A DNA stretch of 64,000 nucleotides from Clarireedia homoeocarpa (Eukaryota > Ascomycota > Leotiomycetes > Helotiales > Rutstroemiaceae), in the NCBI GenBank assembly GCA_001465935.1, contig LNKV01000067.1:23854-87853 (forward strand), given 5' to 3'. The notes below the pieces were generated by a model. The model searched no databases and had not been told where the DNA came from. It saw only the letters and a list, made by a program, of their open reading frames with translations. Position numbers and translations under genes: made by a program. Of this stretch, positions 11,855 to 24,068 are shown piece after piece. How positions within the stretch are numbered: position 1 is the stretch's first letter; each line of letters starts with the position of its first letter.

Positions 11855-13260
11855 TATTCACTCAAGCGTATATTCTCCGTAACTGCAATGATTTTGATCC
11901 TCGCACGGCCTGGAGGCTTGATTTCAAGTAATATATACTTATATGAATATAGCAAAGGGTTGACAATGTAAGCCAGAATGCCTTACCGAATTTCCCACAT
12001 ATGGTTTGCACCACCTTACCACTGTATCAGCACTGTATCAGCACTGTACCCTTGTTTTTGCGCATGACAGTAGCCAATGACTTGGTGCACCGTTGTAGCC
12101 ACTAAGGTGTGTGAACGCCCGATAGGCCTCACAGACACGCCGCGCAAAAACCCAATTGGGACATTTCAAGAATAGCCTGGTGCTGGAGGCATGAAGTTTA
12201 CGAACCAGAAGAGCGTGCAAAAACATCAGGCCAATCGTGTAGAATCATGCAAGTAAACATAGAGCACTCGAAGAAGTGCTGCGCCTGCAGCCTTGGACGA
12301 TCCGAATCGTGCAAAAACTACTTGGTGGCTTTTTGTTGACTAGCCATAGAGTAATCTGACTGCGTTGAACGTTTTAATGCGTCTCTTGTCAGCAAGCTTT
12401 TTATATTCCTCTAAGATGCTACTGGACTGGCCTCTGAAGTATTGTATATATATAATTCATGTCTTGCACAGGTCCAATTTTGTATCCAGCCTGCAGCTAT
12501 TCAACCGGCATAGACCTAAACTCAGGGCCAACGACCAAAGCTGATAATGTATCTCCTCATCCAGAATCCAAGTACGAAAACTAGTGTATCTATCCTCAGA
12601 GATTCCTAGCTGACATGTGTATAGCTGCAGCCCCTGTTATAAATAACAGCACACTCGCTCTCCAATGCTTAGGTTTTACAGCGGGCACTCGCCTCAATGA
12701 CAGCAACGCAATTGCCATTGTGTTTGGTGTTTTGACCATTGCTTCAACCGCTGTGAACCTCTGGCAGAACCACAAATACTTCATGCATCAGACAAAAGAA
12801 AAACAAGAGGGGAGAGCTTAACTACGTAAGTAGTTCATCATGCCATGGATATCTCAACGTCTTTCTAACAATCAGTCTCTCAATAAGAGCGTCGCGATCC
12901 AATGATTTGACTTCAAAGACTTCTGTAGGACCTCCAGCTATGGAGATTCGGAGGTGGACAGGAGAACAAGATAAATCAAGTAATAAATATAGCGAGAGGA
13001 TTGATGGTGTCTTTGGTGCGATGGATTTCATTTGTAGAACTCAATAATGCGATGCAACGACTCAGTTCAAGCATGTGATGAAATTAAGTGCACAAACGGT
13101 AACAACAACCAGCCGTATCTAGCCTCAACCCCACGTCTCATCCCACCAGAACCTTCTATGATAAAGTCCCATAAAGACAAATAGCATTGAGTTCGCAAAC
13201 ACCCCCAGAACTCTTGCATCCCATTCCTCGTATACTCAAGAGTATTCCATATCGCCCATC
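11855..13260. other. intergenic, one doubtful small ORF
   Basis: About 1.4 kb without a firm gene. A plus-strand frame at 12615-12821 (68 codons) has one hydrophobic segment (AIAIVFGVLTIASTAVNLW) and a basic tail, so it could encode a tiny membrane protein, but there is no other support. The right end contains the SGT2 promoter. Confidence 0.35.
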
Positions 13261-14361
13261 ATGGCAACCACCAAACAACGGCTCGCTCTCTCCATCATCG
13301 ACTTTCTCACCACCTCCCTCACAGACGGCACCCTCAACGAAGAAGAACGCGAATCCATCGAAATTGCAACCAACTGCATTTCCGAGTCATTTAAAGTCGA
13401 TCCCACCGACGGCACACCCAAAGACACCCAAAACCTCCTTCAAATCTACAGCGTGTATGAAAGCTTAAGAAAATCCACCCCAGCTGCCAAAGCTGCTCCC
13501 GCAGATGAGAAACCCACAGGCAAAGAGCCAACCGCTGAGGAGAAGAAAGAAGCTGAGGCCTTAAAGAGTCAGGGAAATGCTGCCATGGCGAAGAAAGATT
13601 ACAAGGGCGCCATTGAGCTCTATTCCAAAGCACTAGCTATCATTCCAGGAAACCCAATTTTCCTCAGCAATCGCGCTGCCGCATATTCTGCGTCTAAAGA
13701 CCACGAATCTGCCAAGGCAGATGCAGAAGCAGCTGTTGACGCTGACCCCAAATACACAAAGGCGTGGTCAAGACTTGGCTTAGCGAAGTTTGCATTGGGT
13801 GATGCTAAGGGGAGTATGGAGGCTTATGAGAAGGGTATTGAGTATGAGGGTAATGGAGGAAGTGACGCAATGAAGAAAGGCTTCGAGACTGCAAAGAAGA
13901 GAGTCCAGGAGTTAGAGCAAAGAGGTGGGGATAATGACGAAGTGGCAGATAGAGGTGCGCCAGGTGGAGGTGCTGGAGGCATGCCGGATTTGAGCTCATT
14001 GGCTGGTATGTTTGGCGGTGGAGGAGGAGGTGGAATGCCAGACCTGAGCTCAATCATGAGCAACCCCATGTTTGCTAGCATGGCACAGAACCTCATGAGC
14101 AACCCAGATGCTTTGAACAACTTGATGAGCAACCCGAGGATACGAGAGATGGCTAATCAGTTCGGTGCTGGAGGTGGTGGAGGAGGAAGTGGTGGCGGAA
14201 TGCCAGATATGTCGAGCTTAATGAATGACCCTTCAATTGCCGAATTGTAAGTTCCACCAACACTTATTCTCCAATCTCGAACACAGGCATGTACTAATCA
14301 TTTCGACAGGGCAAGAAACCTTGGGGGGGCGGGCAGAGGTGCAGGGCGTGGTGGCCAATAG
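13261..14361 (+). CDS. SGT2: SGT2-like small glutamine-rich TPR co-chaperone
   Basis: The model is join(13261..14246, 14310..14361), 345 residues. The N-terminus (RLALSIIDFLTTSLTDGTL) is the SGTA/Sgt2 homodimerisation domain. Residues about 95-215 form three TPR motifs (KSQGNAAMAKKDYKGAIELY and following) that bind Hsp70/Hsp90/Hsp104 tails. The C-terminal region is rich in Gly, Met and Asn with repeated SNPMFASMAQNLMSNP-type segments, the part that holds hydrophobic transmembrane clients. It acts in the cytosol handing tail-anchored proteins to the GET pathway. The single intron near the 3' end (GTAAGT...GACAG) leads to a short Gly/Arg tail ending GRGGQ. Gene order is convergent with OLA1. 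Confidence 0.93.
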
Positions 14362-14997
14362 ATGACATGATTTGACGAAATTGGGTTTGCAAGTTCACAA
14401 GTAGACATTACAGATACCATTGAAAGAGCATTCTAGCAAAGCTTCACAAGGAAAGCGGACTATAATTACGAAATGACATTTCTATTTCTCTAAGTGTCAT
14501 GTAGTTCGGTGAATTGACGCAAGAATGTGTCAGGGAAAAAACCCGAACTTCAGTGCTACTATCAGCATTCCTCAAGCTATAAATGAATGCCACTTATCTC
14601 TCTTCGTGAAACTAGCAATACTTTCCGTTGCACCCAAGGTGATGGGAAATTCAGAAAGAATGCTAATCCAGAATTTCATTTTTCTTCTCACATCACTATC
14701 CTTGGACCCCCATTCGTAAGCTCCTTTCACATCTTCTGAGAATATCATCACGCGCACGACCAGTTTCTAAAGGTAGATTAACGCTCAGGCATTGCCCGAC
14801 TAAACATGGCCATGCTCTGCCTTTCGAAGTATCAACATAATTGAATACCCATGGTTAAAATGAGTTTTTGTGCGAGGAGTAGATCAGTAGACGTAATGGA
14901 CTGATCAAAGTCGGGCAGATTCATATCAATGACAGGGTGGCTGTAGGAAATTTCGTTTTAGAATTCAAGGTATTTTGATTGGTATTATATGATTTAT
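14362..14997. other. convergent intergenic region
   Basis: This is the 3' flank shared by the SGT2-like gene and OLA1. No gene is recognised. Confidence 0.45.
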
Positions 14998-16550
14998 CTA
15001 TCCTTTGGCCGCTCCAGCCTTGATCAATAATATATCTAGAACTCATTAGCCATATATCAAACATATGAGTCAACGGTATCTGCTTACCTCCGTCTTCCAC
15101 AACGTAATCCTTGCCCTTGGTCATGACCTTTCCTTTGGCCTTGACTTCGGCTTCATCTCCGTTACATTCCCTTAGTGTAGCATAGTTGTAAACAACTGCT
15201 TGAATGAAGGTTTTCTCAAAATCACCGTGAATGACTCCTGCGGCTTGTGGTGCTTTGGTGCCATTCCTGATGGTCCATTGTCGAACTTCATCTGCACCTG
15301 TGGTAAAGAAACTGCCAAGGTGCAACACCTTTCGCATTGTAGTAATAAGCTTAGGTAAAGCAGACTCAACTCCCAATTTCTTGAGCTCTTCCTTGGCCTC
15401 TTCTTCTGTCTCGAATCGAGTTAAACGCTCCTCAAGGCAAATAGAAATGGGCATAATTGGGTCGCCAGCTGCGTGTTCCTTAATCCATTCCATGATCTTG
15501 GGCAAATGCTTGTTCTTCTTTCGAATGTAGTCCTTCTCGCTCAAGTTAACGAGGTAGACGACTGGTTTGGCGGTAAGGAGGAAAAGTGGATTAATAGTTT
15601 CAACCTTATAAGATTCTTGTCAGCATGAAGTATATGGAGTATTTCAATACAACAATAGTGCGTGTTTGATATTTCAGAACGGGTTTCTTATCTCAGGTTG
15701 CTCTCTGCGTTTATTGTGAGGCATTCGACGAGCTGGGATTATCAGGCCTCATGGCCTTTTGTCATCATGAAAGGGGGCGGGTAAAAAAGTAAAAATTGTA
15801 AGCCTACCTCCTTTGGAGACCAGTTGCCTTTGCGGACATCACCTCCTTCTTGAAGGAGGGCCAACACCTTTTCGATTGTGGCCTCTTCTTCCCTGAGTTT
15901 TTTCATCTCGAGACTTTGACCTCCTCTTCTTGTCAACTTCTTCTGGGCCTCGAGTGCTTTTTCAACAAACTCAATGTCCTTGATACGAAGCTCGTTGCTG
16001 ATGATGTCCAAATCTCGGACAGGATCCACATCTCCCTCGATATGGATGATTTCGGCATCATCGAAACATCGGACAACCTGGAAAATGGCATCGACAGCAC
16101 GAATATGTGACAAGAAAGCGTTTCCGAGACCCTCACCCTTGGATGCACCTCGAGTTAAGCCGGCGATATCGTAGATGGTAAGATGTGCGGGAACTCGGGA
16201 TTTGGGTTGGTATTTTTCGCAAAGCCAGTCGAACCGCTCATCTGGGACAATGACCCGCGATTCTTCAGGGTCGATGGTTGCGAAGGGGAAATTCTAGATG
16301 GGGTTAGAACTTAATGGTAAGAAAGGCAGTTGAGGCTTTATCACTTACGGCTGGGTTACCTAGGGAGCACTTGGTAATAGCTTGAAAGAGTGTTGACTTG
16401 CCGACATTTGCAAGACCGACCTATTTCGAATCAGCTCGAGTCCAGCCACACAGTTACCAAGTGATAGAAACGCACGATTCCACTCTTTAAGTTATTGCCA
16501 GGTCTGCCCAGCAGGACCTTCTTTTCCTCAGTGGCTTTCTTTGGTGGCAT
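14998..16550 (-). CDS. OLA1: Obg-like ATPase 1 (YchF/OLA1 family)
   Basis: The model is complement(join(14998..15035, 15088..15604, 15808..16293, 16349..16420, 16476..16550)), 395 residues, the usual length. The P-loop GLANVGKST is split from the N-terminus by intron 1. Other family features are NFPFATIDPEESRV, the DIAGLTRGASKGEGLG switch region, FLSHIRAVDAI, the NLSEKDY specificity region and the C-terminal TGS domain (GTKAPQAAGVIHGDFEKTFI). It is a cytosolic P-loop protein that prefers ATP and associates with ribosomes and stress control. The last exon is only 38 nt and supplies the C-terminus DILLIKAGAAKG. All junction phases agree. Confidence 0.95.
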
Positions 16551-17270
16551 CCTGCGACTTTTCTTCGCGTAAGACCTTTTGTGTATGAAAAGAACCGTAC
16601 AGTTAAGTAGGCTCGATTTTTTGTTGATAAAAGCAGAACTTGCTGCGATTGGGCTTGAAATGGGTTGAAAAGAAGAGAAAGAAGAGAAGAGACGTTGAAC
16701 ACGCAACGGAGACGTCGTGATGGTGGGGTTTGCAGCCAGCCTTATGCGGACTGCAATGGAATCAAATAGTTGCGACGAATGGAGTTGCTCGAAATTTTCT
16801 TTTAAGAGAAAAATTTGCGTGTGCTCTCTGCCCTGGCCTGGAATGAGATCCCCGCTCCAAATTCGGCAGGTGGTGCGGGAAGATCATGTGATATAGAAGC
16901 TTTCCTTTCTTGGCAGCGACTCGGCTCTCTCGAACCGCCGGCATTAAGTTTCACCGATGTGGGGGCGACCGAAAGTTCGAAGGCTAGCTAGAAGGATGAT
17001 GAACATCAATCAGCAATGATATGCCTGTTCTGGTCTGACCTTGGTCCTAGACTGTTATGCAACCACAACATGAATCCTAAGTTTTCTATGCCAATTCCTT
17101 GGTAGATTCCATAACCTTTATGTTTTCTTGCCGTCCAGAAATAATAGGGGATACGTACTTTACTTGTGCGGCGCTCAATTGACCTTTGCGGAAGCTTGCC
17201 TACTTTTCGTCATTATCGACTCTTGAAGTGACGATAACTATAGCAATAAACTCCGCGTCTTATCTTCAGC
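16551..17270. other. divergent promoter interval
   Basis: About 720 bp between the divergent start codons of OLA1 and the PPPDE gene. No additional gene is supported. Confidence 0.4.
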
Positions 17271-18120
17271 ATGTCTTCTAAAAAGAGTTCTCGAAAGTCT
17301 TCGCAAAGTCATAGATCCACACTTTCCCTACAGAAGACGGAGATCGTGATCAACGTCTATGACCTACTTCCTGTAAGTTATCCCGGAGTTTGTTGGGATC
17401 ATGATAGGCTCCGTAATGATCGGCTTGAGGAATGTTACTGATTAACTCTTCTAGCCAGGCAAACTCTCCTCTGTCCTGTGGACTCTCGGTACTTCCCTAC
17501 TTCATAGCGGAGTTGTCATCAACAATAGAGAGTATGCCTTTGGTGGTCACGATCGGAAGGGTATGACAGGCGTGTATTGGGCAAAGCCACGACTCGAACC
17601 ACCTGGAGGCACTTTCAAATGCGAAATTCTACAAGGGTTTACGGTCTCGCCTCAAGCTGAAATTGATGCGATTATAAAGGAGGCGTCGGAGGTTTTCCAA
17701 GGCACGTCATACAACCTACTCAGTAGGAACTGCAATCACTTTACATCTTACTTGTGCGAGAGTCTTACTGGTCGACCGGCGCCTGCATGGCTAAACCGAG
17801 CCGCTAGCATTGGGGTTGCGTTACCATGCATGGTTCCCAAAGAATGGATTACCCCTCCAGATTACGAAACTGCGGATGGAGCACTTGTTGAAGATGAACA
17901 ATCCGACTCGAACGAACGTTCAAGAATGCTGGATGATACAGACACCAGTTTCCAACGACACAGCATGGATGATGGCCGACCTGAGATAATTCTGGCGGAT
18001 GATGAATGGGACAGCGAAGAAGCAATGGAAAGGAATAAGAAAGGTAAAGGTAAAGAGGTCAGGGACACATCAGGACGAATTGTGCCATTGTCTGAGAGGG
18101 CCCCAACAGCTAGGAGATAA
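17271..18120 (+). CDS. PPPDE (DeSI-like) thiol peptidase
   Basis: The model is join(17271..17372, 17455..18120), 255 residues. The PPPDE fold spans about residues 25-150. The likely catalytic His is in LLHSGVVINNREYAFGG and the catalytic Cys in LSRNCNHFTSYLCESLTGR, the paired motifs of desumoylating or deubiquitinating DeSI-type peptidases. The C-terminal about 100 residues are charged and probably disordered. The N-terminus is Ser/Lys-rich. Exon 1 is needed because IVINVYDLLP, split from PGKLSSVLW by the intron, is the first strand of the domain. Substrate (SUMO or ubiquitin) cannot be read from the sequence. Confidence 0.9.
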
Positions 18121-18303
18121 ATCGATGGTCAGATGGGTGACATGGGTCGGGCGTTTTCGAAAATAATCTTTGGGTAAAATGACTTTGGCGTCAGGAGGTT
18201 CATTCGATGATACCAGTTATGCTACAATGCCACGATTCTAATTGTACAGATTTGCACATCGTTCAAATGTACAAAGCATTTCCGCTGCCACCATGGTCTC
18301 CAA

Positions 18304-19068
18304 CTAGCCCAACCTTCTTGGTTTCTTACTCCTTGTTCCGCCGAACTTCAATCTTGTTGCGTCTGTGACTTTGACCACCTTTCCTCTCAACAAACGACCT
18401 TCTGTACCCATCAAAGCCTTTGTAACAGCTTCTCGTCCCGCACCAAATCCTCTGAGGACCAACTCCAATTTATGAATCTCCCGGTTGATGGCCCGCTCAT
18501 GGATCCTAGCCATCACCAATGATGCCAATTGAAACGCCGAATCATAATGTTTCCTCCCCGAATGCCTAAAGCCAATATTCCCGCAAGACAGTGAAATAAT
18601 GGGACTTCGGTCAGGTCTTGTAAGTGTGATATGGGTGTTATGTCTTGTAGCATAAACATGGAAGTGATGAGGCTCCTCATCAACCTTTGTGTCTCCAATC
18701 AGAGTACCATCATCATCTGAATATGATGACTCAAACACCTTTGTTTTTTTGAAGCCTCTTTGGGTAGGAGTCGATGCTGATAGTTTCGCGAACATGCCAG
18801 CAAGCTCAGTCATGGAAGATGCATTTGCAGCTGGTCGAGGTTTGGATTGTGGCGAGGCATCGCGTGTATCTTTGCGGTCAGTTTGTGGTGAAGTAAAACG
18901 CATGGTAGAGGATCTGAAAGAACTGATGTCGTCTCCATCAGCTTTTCGTGGTGAAGTGCTTGAAAATGGTCGCAGACATCGTAATGGCAAGCTCGGAGAC
19001 GTTGCAGAATTGGAAATGGACCTAAAGGGCGACTGAGCCAGAGCTCGCCTTGCCAACGTTCGACTCAT
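18304..19068 (-). CDS. mitochondrial small-subunit ribosomal protein uS11m
   Basis: An uninterrupted 254-residue frame. The open frame extends upstream to 19245, but I take the ATG at 19068 because MSRTLARRALAQSPF begins a typical mitochondrial presequence. The C-terminal about 130 residues carry the uS11 fold: HVYATRHNTHITLTRPD, ISLSCGNIGFRHSGRK, SAFQLASLVMARI and VLRGFGAGREAVTKAL, ending in a basic tail TRSKKPRRLG. The protein belongs to the platform of the mitochondrial small ribosomal subunit. It is transcribed divergently from TIM44. Confidence 0.9.
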   Translation of the reverse strand: MSRTLARRALAQSPFRSISNSATSPSLPLRCLRPFSSTSPRKADGDDISSFRSSTMRFTSPQTDRKDTRDASPQSKPRPAANASSMTELAGMFAKLSASTPTQRGFKKTKVFESSYSDDDGTLIGDTKVDEEPHHFHVYATRHNTHITLTRPDRSPIISLSCGNIGFRHSGRKHYDSAFQLASLVMARIHERAINREIHKLELVLRGFGAGREAVTKALMGTEGRLLRGKVVKVTDATRLKFGGTRSKKPRRLG

Positions 19069-19299
19069 GGCGTACGGGTCGTCCAATACCAAGTCACAAG
19101 TTGCATGTCGATAGCAAGTATCAATATCGAAAGAAAGTTGACGCGGGCCGGCAACTTCCGCAATCCAGGAAATTTTGCTCTCACTATCGGAGAAAATGTT
19201 CAGAACGCCGCCATGATATCTTGCACAACTAAATTTATTTCTCACGCTGCGTCTTCCAAACTACCTTTTTAATCACATTTCTCTTCTAATCACAACGAT
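19069..19299. promoter_or_regulatory. bidirectional promoter of uS11m and TIM44
   Basis: Only 231 bp separate the start codons of two nuclear genes for mitochondrial proteins. Both promoters must lie here or overlap the 5' ends. I did not identify individual binding sites. Confidence 0.5.
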
Positions 19300-20978
19300 A
19301 TGAACGCTCTCAGACAGGCTGCGATGAGGGCGCCTTCTAGTGGGCAGATACCTCTGACTTCAATTGCGAGACCTTCACCCCACGCCTCAAATCTTCCCCG
19401 ACAATTATTACAGCAGAGCCGAACAATAAAATATTCGGCAGCGGGAATCTCGAGGCCTACATATCTCTTATATCCTGCGCCTTTGCGATCACGATTTCTC
19501 CCAGAGGAAATACGGTCAGTCACCTATCCTTTAACCTCACGGCAATTCCATCAAAGCTCGAGGTTAGGCCAAGAAAAGCCCAAGAATCCAGCAGACACAG
19601 CCGCTAAAGAGGAACCGACGGAAGAAGGTAGTGCAAAGAAGGAAGATACCAAAAAATCTGAGTCTGAGTCTGGGGAGGAACAGGCAAAGAACGAGGAAGA
19701 AAGCAGTGAGGGCAAAAAAGAGGAGCAGAAAGAGGCCCCACCCCCACCACCACCGCACGGAGACAAGACGCCATGGCAAGTGTTTACAGAGACTTTACAA
19801 AGCGAATTCAAGGCCTCGAAGGAATGGAATGAGTCTACAAAAGCATTGGCAGAGGGCGCTCACCAATTTACCGAAAGCGAAAGTGTTCGACGTGCCCGAC
19901 AAGCATATGAATCTACGACTGGAGCTGTGTCGTCAACAACTGGAAAAGTTCTGAAGACTACTGCCGGCGCTGTAGGAAAGGGTGCTGCATGGACTTGGGA
20001 AACACCTGTTGTGAAGGCAGCTCGAAGCACTGTGAACGCCACCGCAAGCGTGATTGAAAAGGGAACACGACCACTTCGTCAGACAGAAGCCTACAAGAAT
20101 GTCAAGGAAGTAATCGATGATGGAAGTAGCTCTAGATACGGAGGATGGGTAGAGAAAGAAGAGCGACGGAAAGCCAGGGAGTTACGGGAGAAGCAGGAGG
20201 CTGAAAAATTAGGACCGTTAGGCAGGAAACATGAAGTGCCCGTTGAAGATCCAAAGTATGTTATCTTGCATATCTATAACTCACAGCTGCTAACAGATAC
20301 AGTGCTGGCACAAACGTAACAGTTCATAAAGATGCGCCATACAAAGAAGCCTGGCGAGACTTCCGCGATTCCAACCGTTTTATGCAATCGATATTCTCCC
20401 TCAAATCCACCTACAACGAATCTGACAATCCATTAATCTCCACCGCGCGCAGCATATCCGACCGAGTCGCCGGATTCTTCGCCGAAAACGAGACCGCCCA
20501 AGTGATTAAGAAATTCCGTGAAATGGACCCCTCATTCCAAATGGAGCCATTCCTCCGCGAAATGCGCGAATACATCCTTCCCGAAGTCCTCGACGCTTAC
20601 GTCAAGGGTGATTCCGAAACCCTCAAGCTTTGGCTATCTGCTGCTCAGTTCTCCGTCTACGATGCGCTATCCAAACAATACACAACTGCTGGTCTGAAAT
20701 CAGATGGTCGAATCTTGGATATCAGACATGTGGAGGTTCTGTCAGCGAGGATGCTAGATCCTGGTGATATTCCAGTATTCATCATCACATGCCGAACACA
20801 AGAGGTGCATGTCTACAGGAACGCGAAGACAAATGAGCTGGCTGCGGGAATGGAAGACAAGGTCCAATTGGTTACCTACGCCATTGGTGTCACGAGAGTA
20901 GCAGAGGATGTTAATAACCCGGAAACTAGAGGCTGGAGGTTGATCGAACTTCAGAAGAGTGGAAGGGATTACATATGA
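19300..20978 (+). CDS. TIM44: TIM44, mitochondrial import motor subunit
   Basis: The model is join(19300..20255, 20303..20978), 543 residues. A long presequence (MNALRQAAMRAPSSGQ...) is followed by an acidic linker, a helical segment (TPWQVFTETLQSEFKASKEW) and the C-terminal Tim44-like domain (MQSIFSLKSTYNESDNPLIS, MDPSFQMEPFLREMREYILP, WLSAAQFSVYDAL, LDIRHVEVLSARML). It sits on the matrix face of the TIM23 channel and recruits mtHsp70. The 47-nt intron joins DP to NAGTNVTVHKDAPYKEAW in frame. It shares a short divergent promoter interval with uS11m. Confidence 0.95.
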
Positions 20979-21803
20979 GCAACTGGCTTCTCACATATAT
21001 TCCTGTTATGCATCCGTCAGCGTACATCATCGTCATGTACGCCAGCCTATCCTATTCTTCTGCAAGCGGATCTTTCTTCTCTTCTATATTCTCACCGCTG
21101 CACCTCGCTCTCATCTCACAGCGACATATCATATCGCATCGCACAGCATCACACACTTCCCATTAAACGCAACCTCCCACGTCCTCATTCAATCTACACA
21201 TATAGGACCGGGTTTTTTCTCTCATCCCTTGTACATCATGCCACCCACCCGCATCGTATCCAGGAGTTTAGGTGCAGGAACTTTTCAAACCAAACCAAAT
21301 CACACATCACACCACATCTCGTCACATCTCGTCACCATATTATGCTATCCCAACGCTGGGGTCGGTTCAAATGATTGACGCCATCTACCATTTTCCCTCT
21401 CGAGGGTAGCAGAGGAAACACAGAAGTATATTCCTCTACTCTAATTCTACTCATGTAACGCCACGCCACTCTTATATCAAAAAATTTATGTATATCTCAT
21501 TCACCACCAACCCATCAACCATTACAATCACAAATCACAATCACAAATTACAATCACAAATCAAACCCTTTCTCTCCAACAGGAAAAGAAAGGGCAAAAG
21601 GGGGAGGAAGTAGGAGATTCATATGAGAAGCAAGGAAGGGGGAGACTTAAGGAAGAGCGAAATGACTAGGCAATGATTACGTTGTGCTGGGCTTTTTCCA
21701 TCTCCATGTACTGTATAACAGAGATATCACATCCATCACATGTATATTTTGAAAGCGGAAATGCAAATGCAAATGCAGAGAGAGGAAAACCAAAGAGATC
21801 CAG

Positions 21804-21851
<48 letters not shown>

Positions 21852-22472
21852 AAGACTGGATAGATGAAAGTCAAGAGGATACAGTAAAAGCATAAAAAGA
21901 TGACTTGACTTCTGAACTGTTGAGTGAGTGAACTTATGCGTTCGTTTGTCACTCCTCTACTCTACTCTACAATATAGTATATATTGCTTCGGGTATGCAC
22001 ATGTAAGATTTACTCTACATACGTACAGACATGTATGTATCTGATGTTCGCTAGAGATATCCATCGAGTACTGTAGTGATAATGATGTGATGTGATGTGA
22101 TGAGTATGTTTTGACTATACTTCCATCCATCCATCCATCTATTCGAGTTCCCAAAGAATAACATCTTCCTTCCCGGTCTCGGTCCCGTCCAGTCCACTAT
22201 CCCTCTTTCACCTCGCTCCCATCTCAAAACCTGCTCACAATCCTCCAAGTAGAGATGCAAGACCAAGAAAGTGCTGCTGGATGATAAATCATACATAGGA
22301 AGACATGAATCGTCCAGACAGAAGTAAGCAGCTATAACGTCTTTTCCACTTCCTGCTTTATTCTTCTTCCTTCTTTCCGCTTGTCTTTCCCGTAATCTTT
22401 CCATCTTTCCCAAACTGCGTACTGGCGACCAACCCCCTCAACTCCAACTAACCCGTCAACCATGTTAGAATA
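20979..22472. other. intergenic, low-complexity rich
   Basis: About 1.5 kb after TIM44 without a supported gene. It contains CA-rich simple sequence near 21.1-21.55 kb, a TG dinucleotide array and a CCAT tetranucleotide run near 22.12 kb. Confidence 0.45.
21807..21850. repeat. (TG)22 microsatellite
   Basis: A perfect dinucleotide TG array of 44 bases in the intergenic region after TIM44. It is likely polymorphic in length. Confidence 0.98.
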
Positions 22473-23891
22473 TCATACCCCCTCCGCAAACCTCACACTC
22501 CCTCTCTCCTTTTCTCCTTCTCTTTTTCCTTCTCCTTCTTTTCCCCTCACCCAACTCTTCTGCTTCCCCACATCCACACCCTCCCTGCCATCCATCTCCC
22601 CTCCCTCATTCTCTCCCCCTCCCACACTTCCACCTCTACCTCCACTCACACTCACCCCCTTATCCCTCCCCTTAATCCTCCACCCCCTCCTTCTCCCCCT
22701 CGCCAACTCCATCGCATACGTCGGCGGCGTCGGTGGCGGCAACGACACCCCGCTCCCATTGCCACTCCCATTCACCGGAGCAGAAACTCTTCTCCCACCC
22801 ACAATATCCCTCTTCACCATCGTAGCACTACTTTCCCCTGACACCGACCCCGACCCCGACCCTTCAGCCGCACCATCCACACTCTTTCTCTGCTCTGGGT
22901 CACTCTTTGATGCGAGCCTGCGTCTCGAGCATCGTTTCTCTGCTTCTGAAGAGTTGCGATTAGCATTCGAATTCAAACTTACCGTTTCCTCTGCGCTGAG
23001 AGGGAGCTGTGGTGGGGTTTCTGTTGCTTTGCGTAAGTTAGTTAATATATACACAATCCCGAATCTACTAGCAAAATTCCGAAGAGGAATAAAGAAGAAG
23101 GCAAAAGCTAGAGAAAAATTCAAGAAGTTATACCTTCTCCAACAAACTTCCCCCTAAGTCTCCTAACCGCTCTCTTCCTCAAACTAGCCGCCTTCCGATC
23201 CGCTTTCTCCCGTCTCCGCTGTTCTTTTGCTGCCTCTCTAGTTGTGACATTGATCGGTTGAGGATGAGGCGAAGTCGCGCCTTCGGACTGTAGATGCGAG
23301 ACATCAGAATGAGAAAGCGACGTAGTATACGATGTGCTTGTTTCGATGCAAGGTCTAGCTGTCTTTGATTCGAAAGAGACATGCGTATTCTTCAAAGTAT
23401 CAGCGGGCGTATCAATTCCACTTTCGTTAGTATCAAAACTTCTTGTTAGAAGCCTGCGGACTGTTCCTTGGCTTTCGTGTCCTGCTGTATTGACAGAAGA
23501 ATTTGGGTTGCCCGTTATTGGTATTCCTGGGACTGCTACTGCGGGCATCTTGAAAGGTTGCTCAGACGATCGGTCCTGGTTAGACCAATTCGTCTCTCTC
23601 GAAACAACTACATCTAGCAATTTGTTTGATTCCGGTTGTTCCTTGACTTGGATACTCATTGGTGCAACTCTAAGATCCTCGTTAATAGATGAATGTGTCA
23701 TATTGTTCTTCGATCGTAATGGTACGAACTCTGGTGCGCTCGCTTTCAGCTTCGACCCCTATTATAAGTTAGATAACTTCATCCAAAGATACATGAACTG
23801 TAGCTCTATGCCGTTGCAGAGCAATTGATACGAGATAGCACAATCCGAATGAAGTTGCAGATACGAGCGTCACTTGGTCATGAGAAGTCAT
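22473..23891 (-). CDS. disordered protein with a PAM2 motif
   Basis: I propose complement(join(22473..23026, 23134..23758, 23874..23891)), 398 residues. The tiny first exon gives MTSHDQ and joins GSKLKASAPEFVPLR. The segment LKASAPEFVP matches the PAM2 consensus (LNPxAPxFxP-like) that binds the MLLE domain of poly(A)-binding protein. The rest is Ser/Thr-rich with a basic helix near the middle (REAAKEQRRREKADRKAASL) and a Gly/Ser/Arg-rich C-terminus. No catalytic domain is seen. The first exon is less certain; a shorter start at 23701 would lose PAM2. Several fungal RNA-associated proteins carry PAM2, so a role in mRNA metabolism is an inference. Confidence 0.6.
23720..23749 (-). other. PAM2-like motif LKASAPEFVP
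   Basis: The ten residues keep the key features of PAM2: a hydrophobic residue at position 1, the Ala-Pro pair, and the Phe-x-Pro end. Family knowledge predicts binding to the MLLE domain of Pab1/PABPC. Confidence 0.6.
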
Positions 23892-24068
23892 AAGCTTGAT
23901 ACTGAAGCTGATATCTTCGCTTCGCGCCGATAGGATGATTGAGAACCGGCAGGAATCACGCGTATATATAGCAGGTATTATATTTCATATATTTATATTT
24001 CAAATCATTTAATATGATGTAGCAACTTGCTGCCTGACCATCGCTCTTAAGGAAAATAATCTAGGGTA

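Noticed and set aside
12615..12821. 68-codon frame with one hydrophobic segment
   Set aside because: A single small frame with an equally open antisense frame is not enough to call a gene; noted only in the intergenic entry.
20959..21378. 139-codon frame overlapping the end of TIM44
   Set aside because: It lies in the 3' flank of TIM44, is CA/TC-rich and lacks any domain; it is likely untranslated sequence.
22462..23157. A 231-codon plus-strand frame rich in Pro, Leu and Ser
   Set aside because: It is antisense to the low-complexity C-terminus of the PAM2 protein. Its composition reflects simple CT-rich sequence and it has no motif.
23034..23160. Possible CRISPR-like or tRNA structure in intergenic and intronic DNA
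   Set aside because: No regularly spaced identical repeats and no cloverleaf or A/B box pattern could be found anywhere in the window by eye; a eukaryotic genome would not carry CRISPR arrays.
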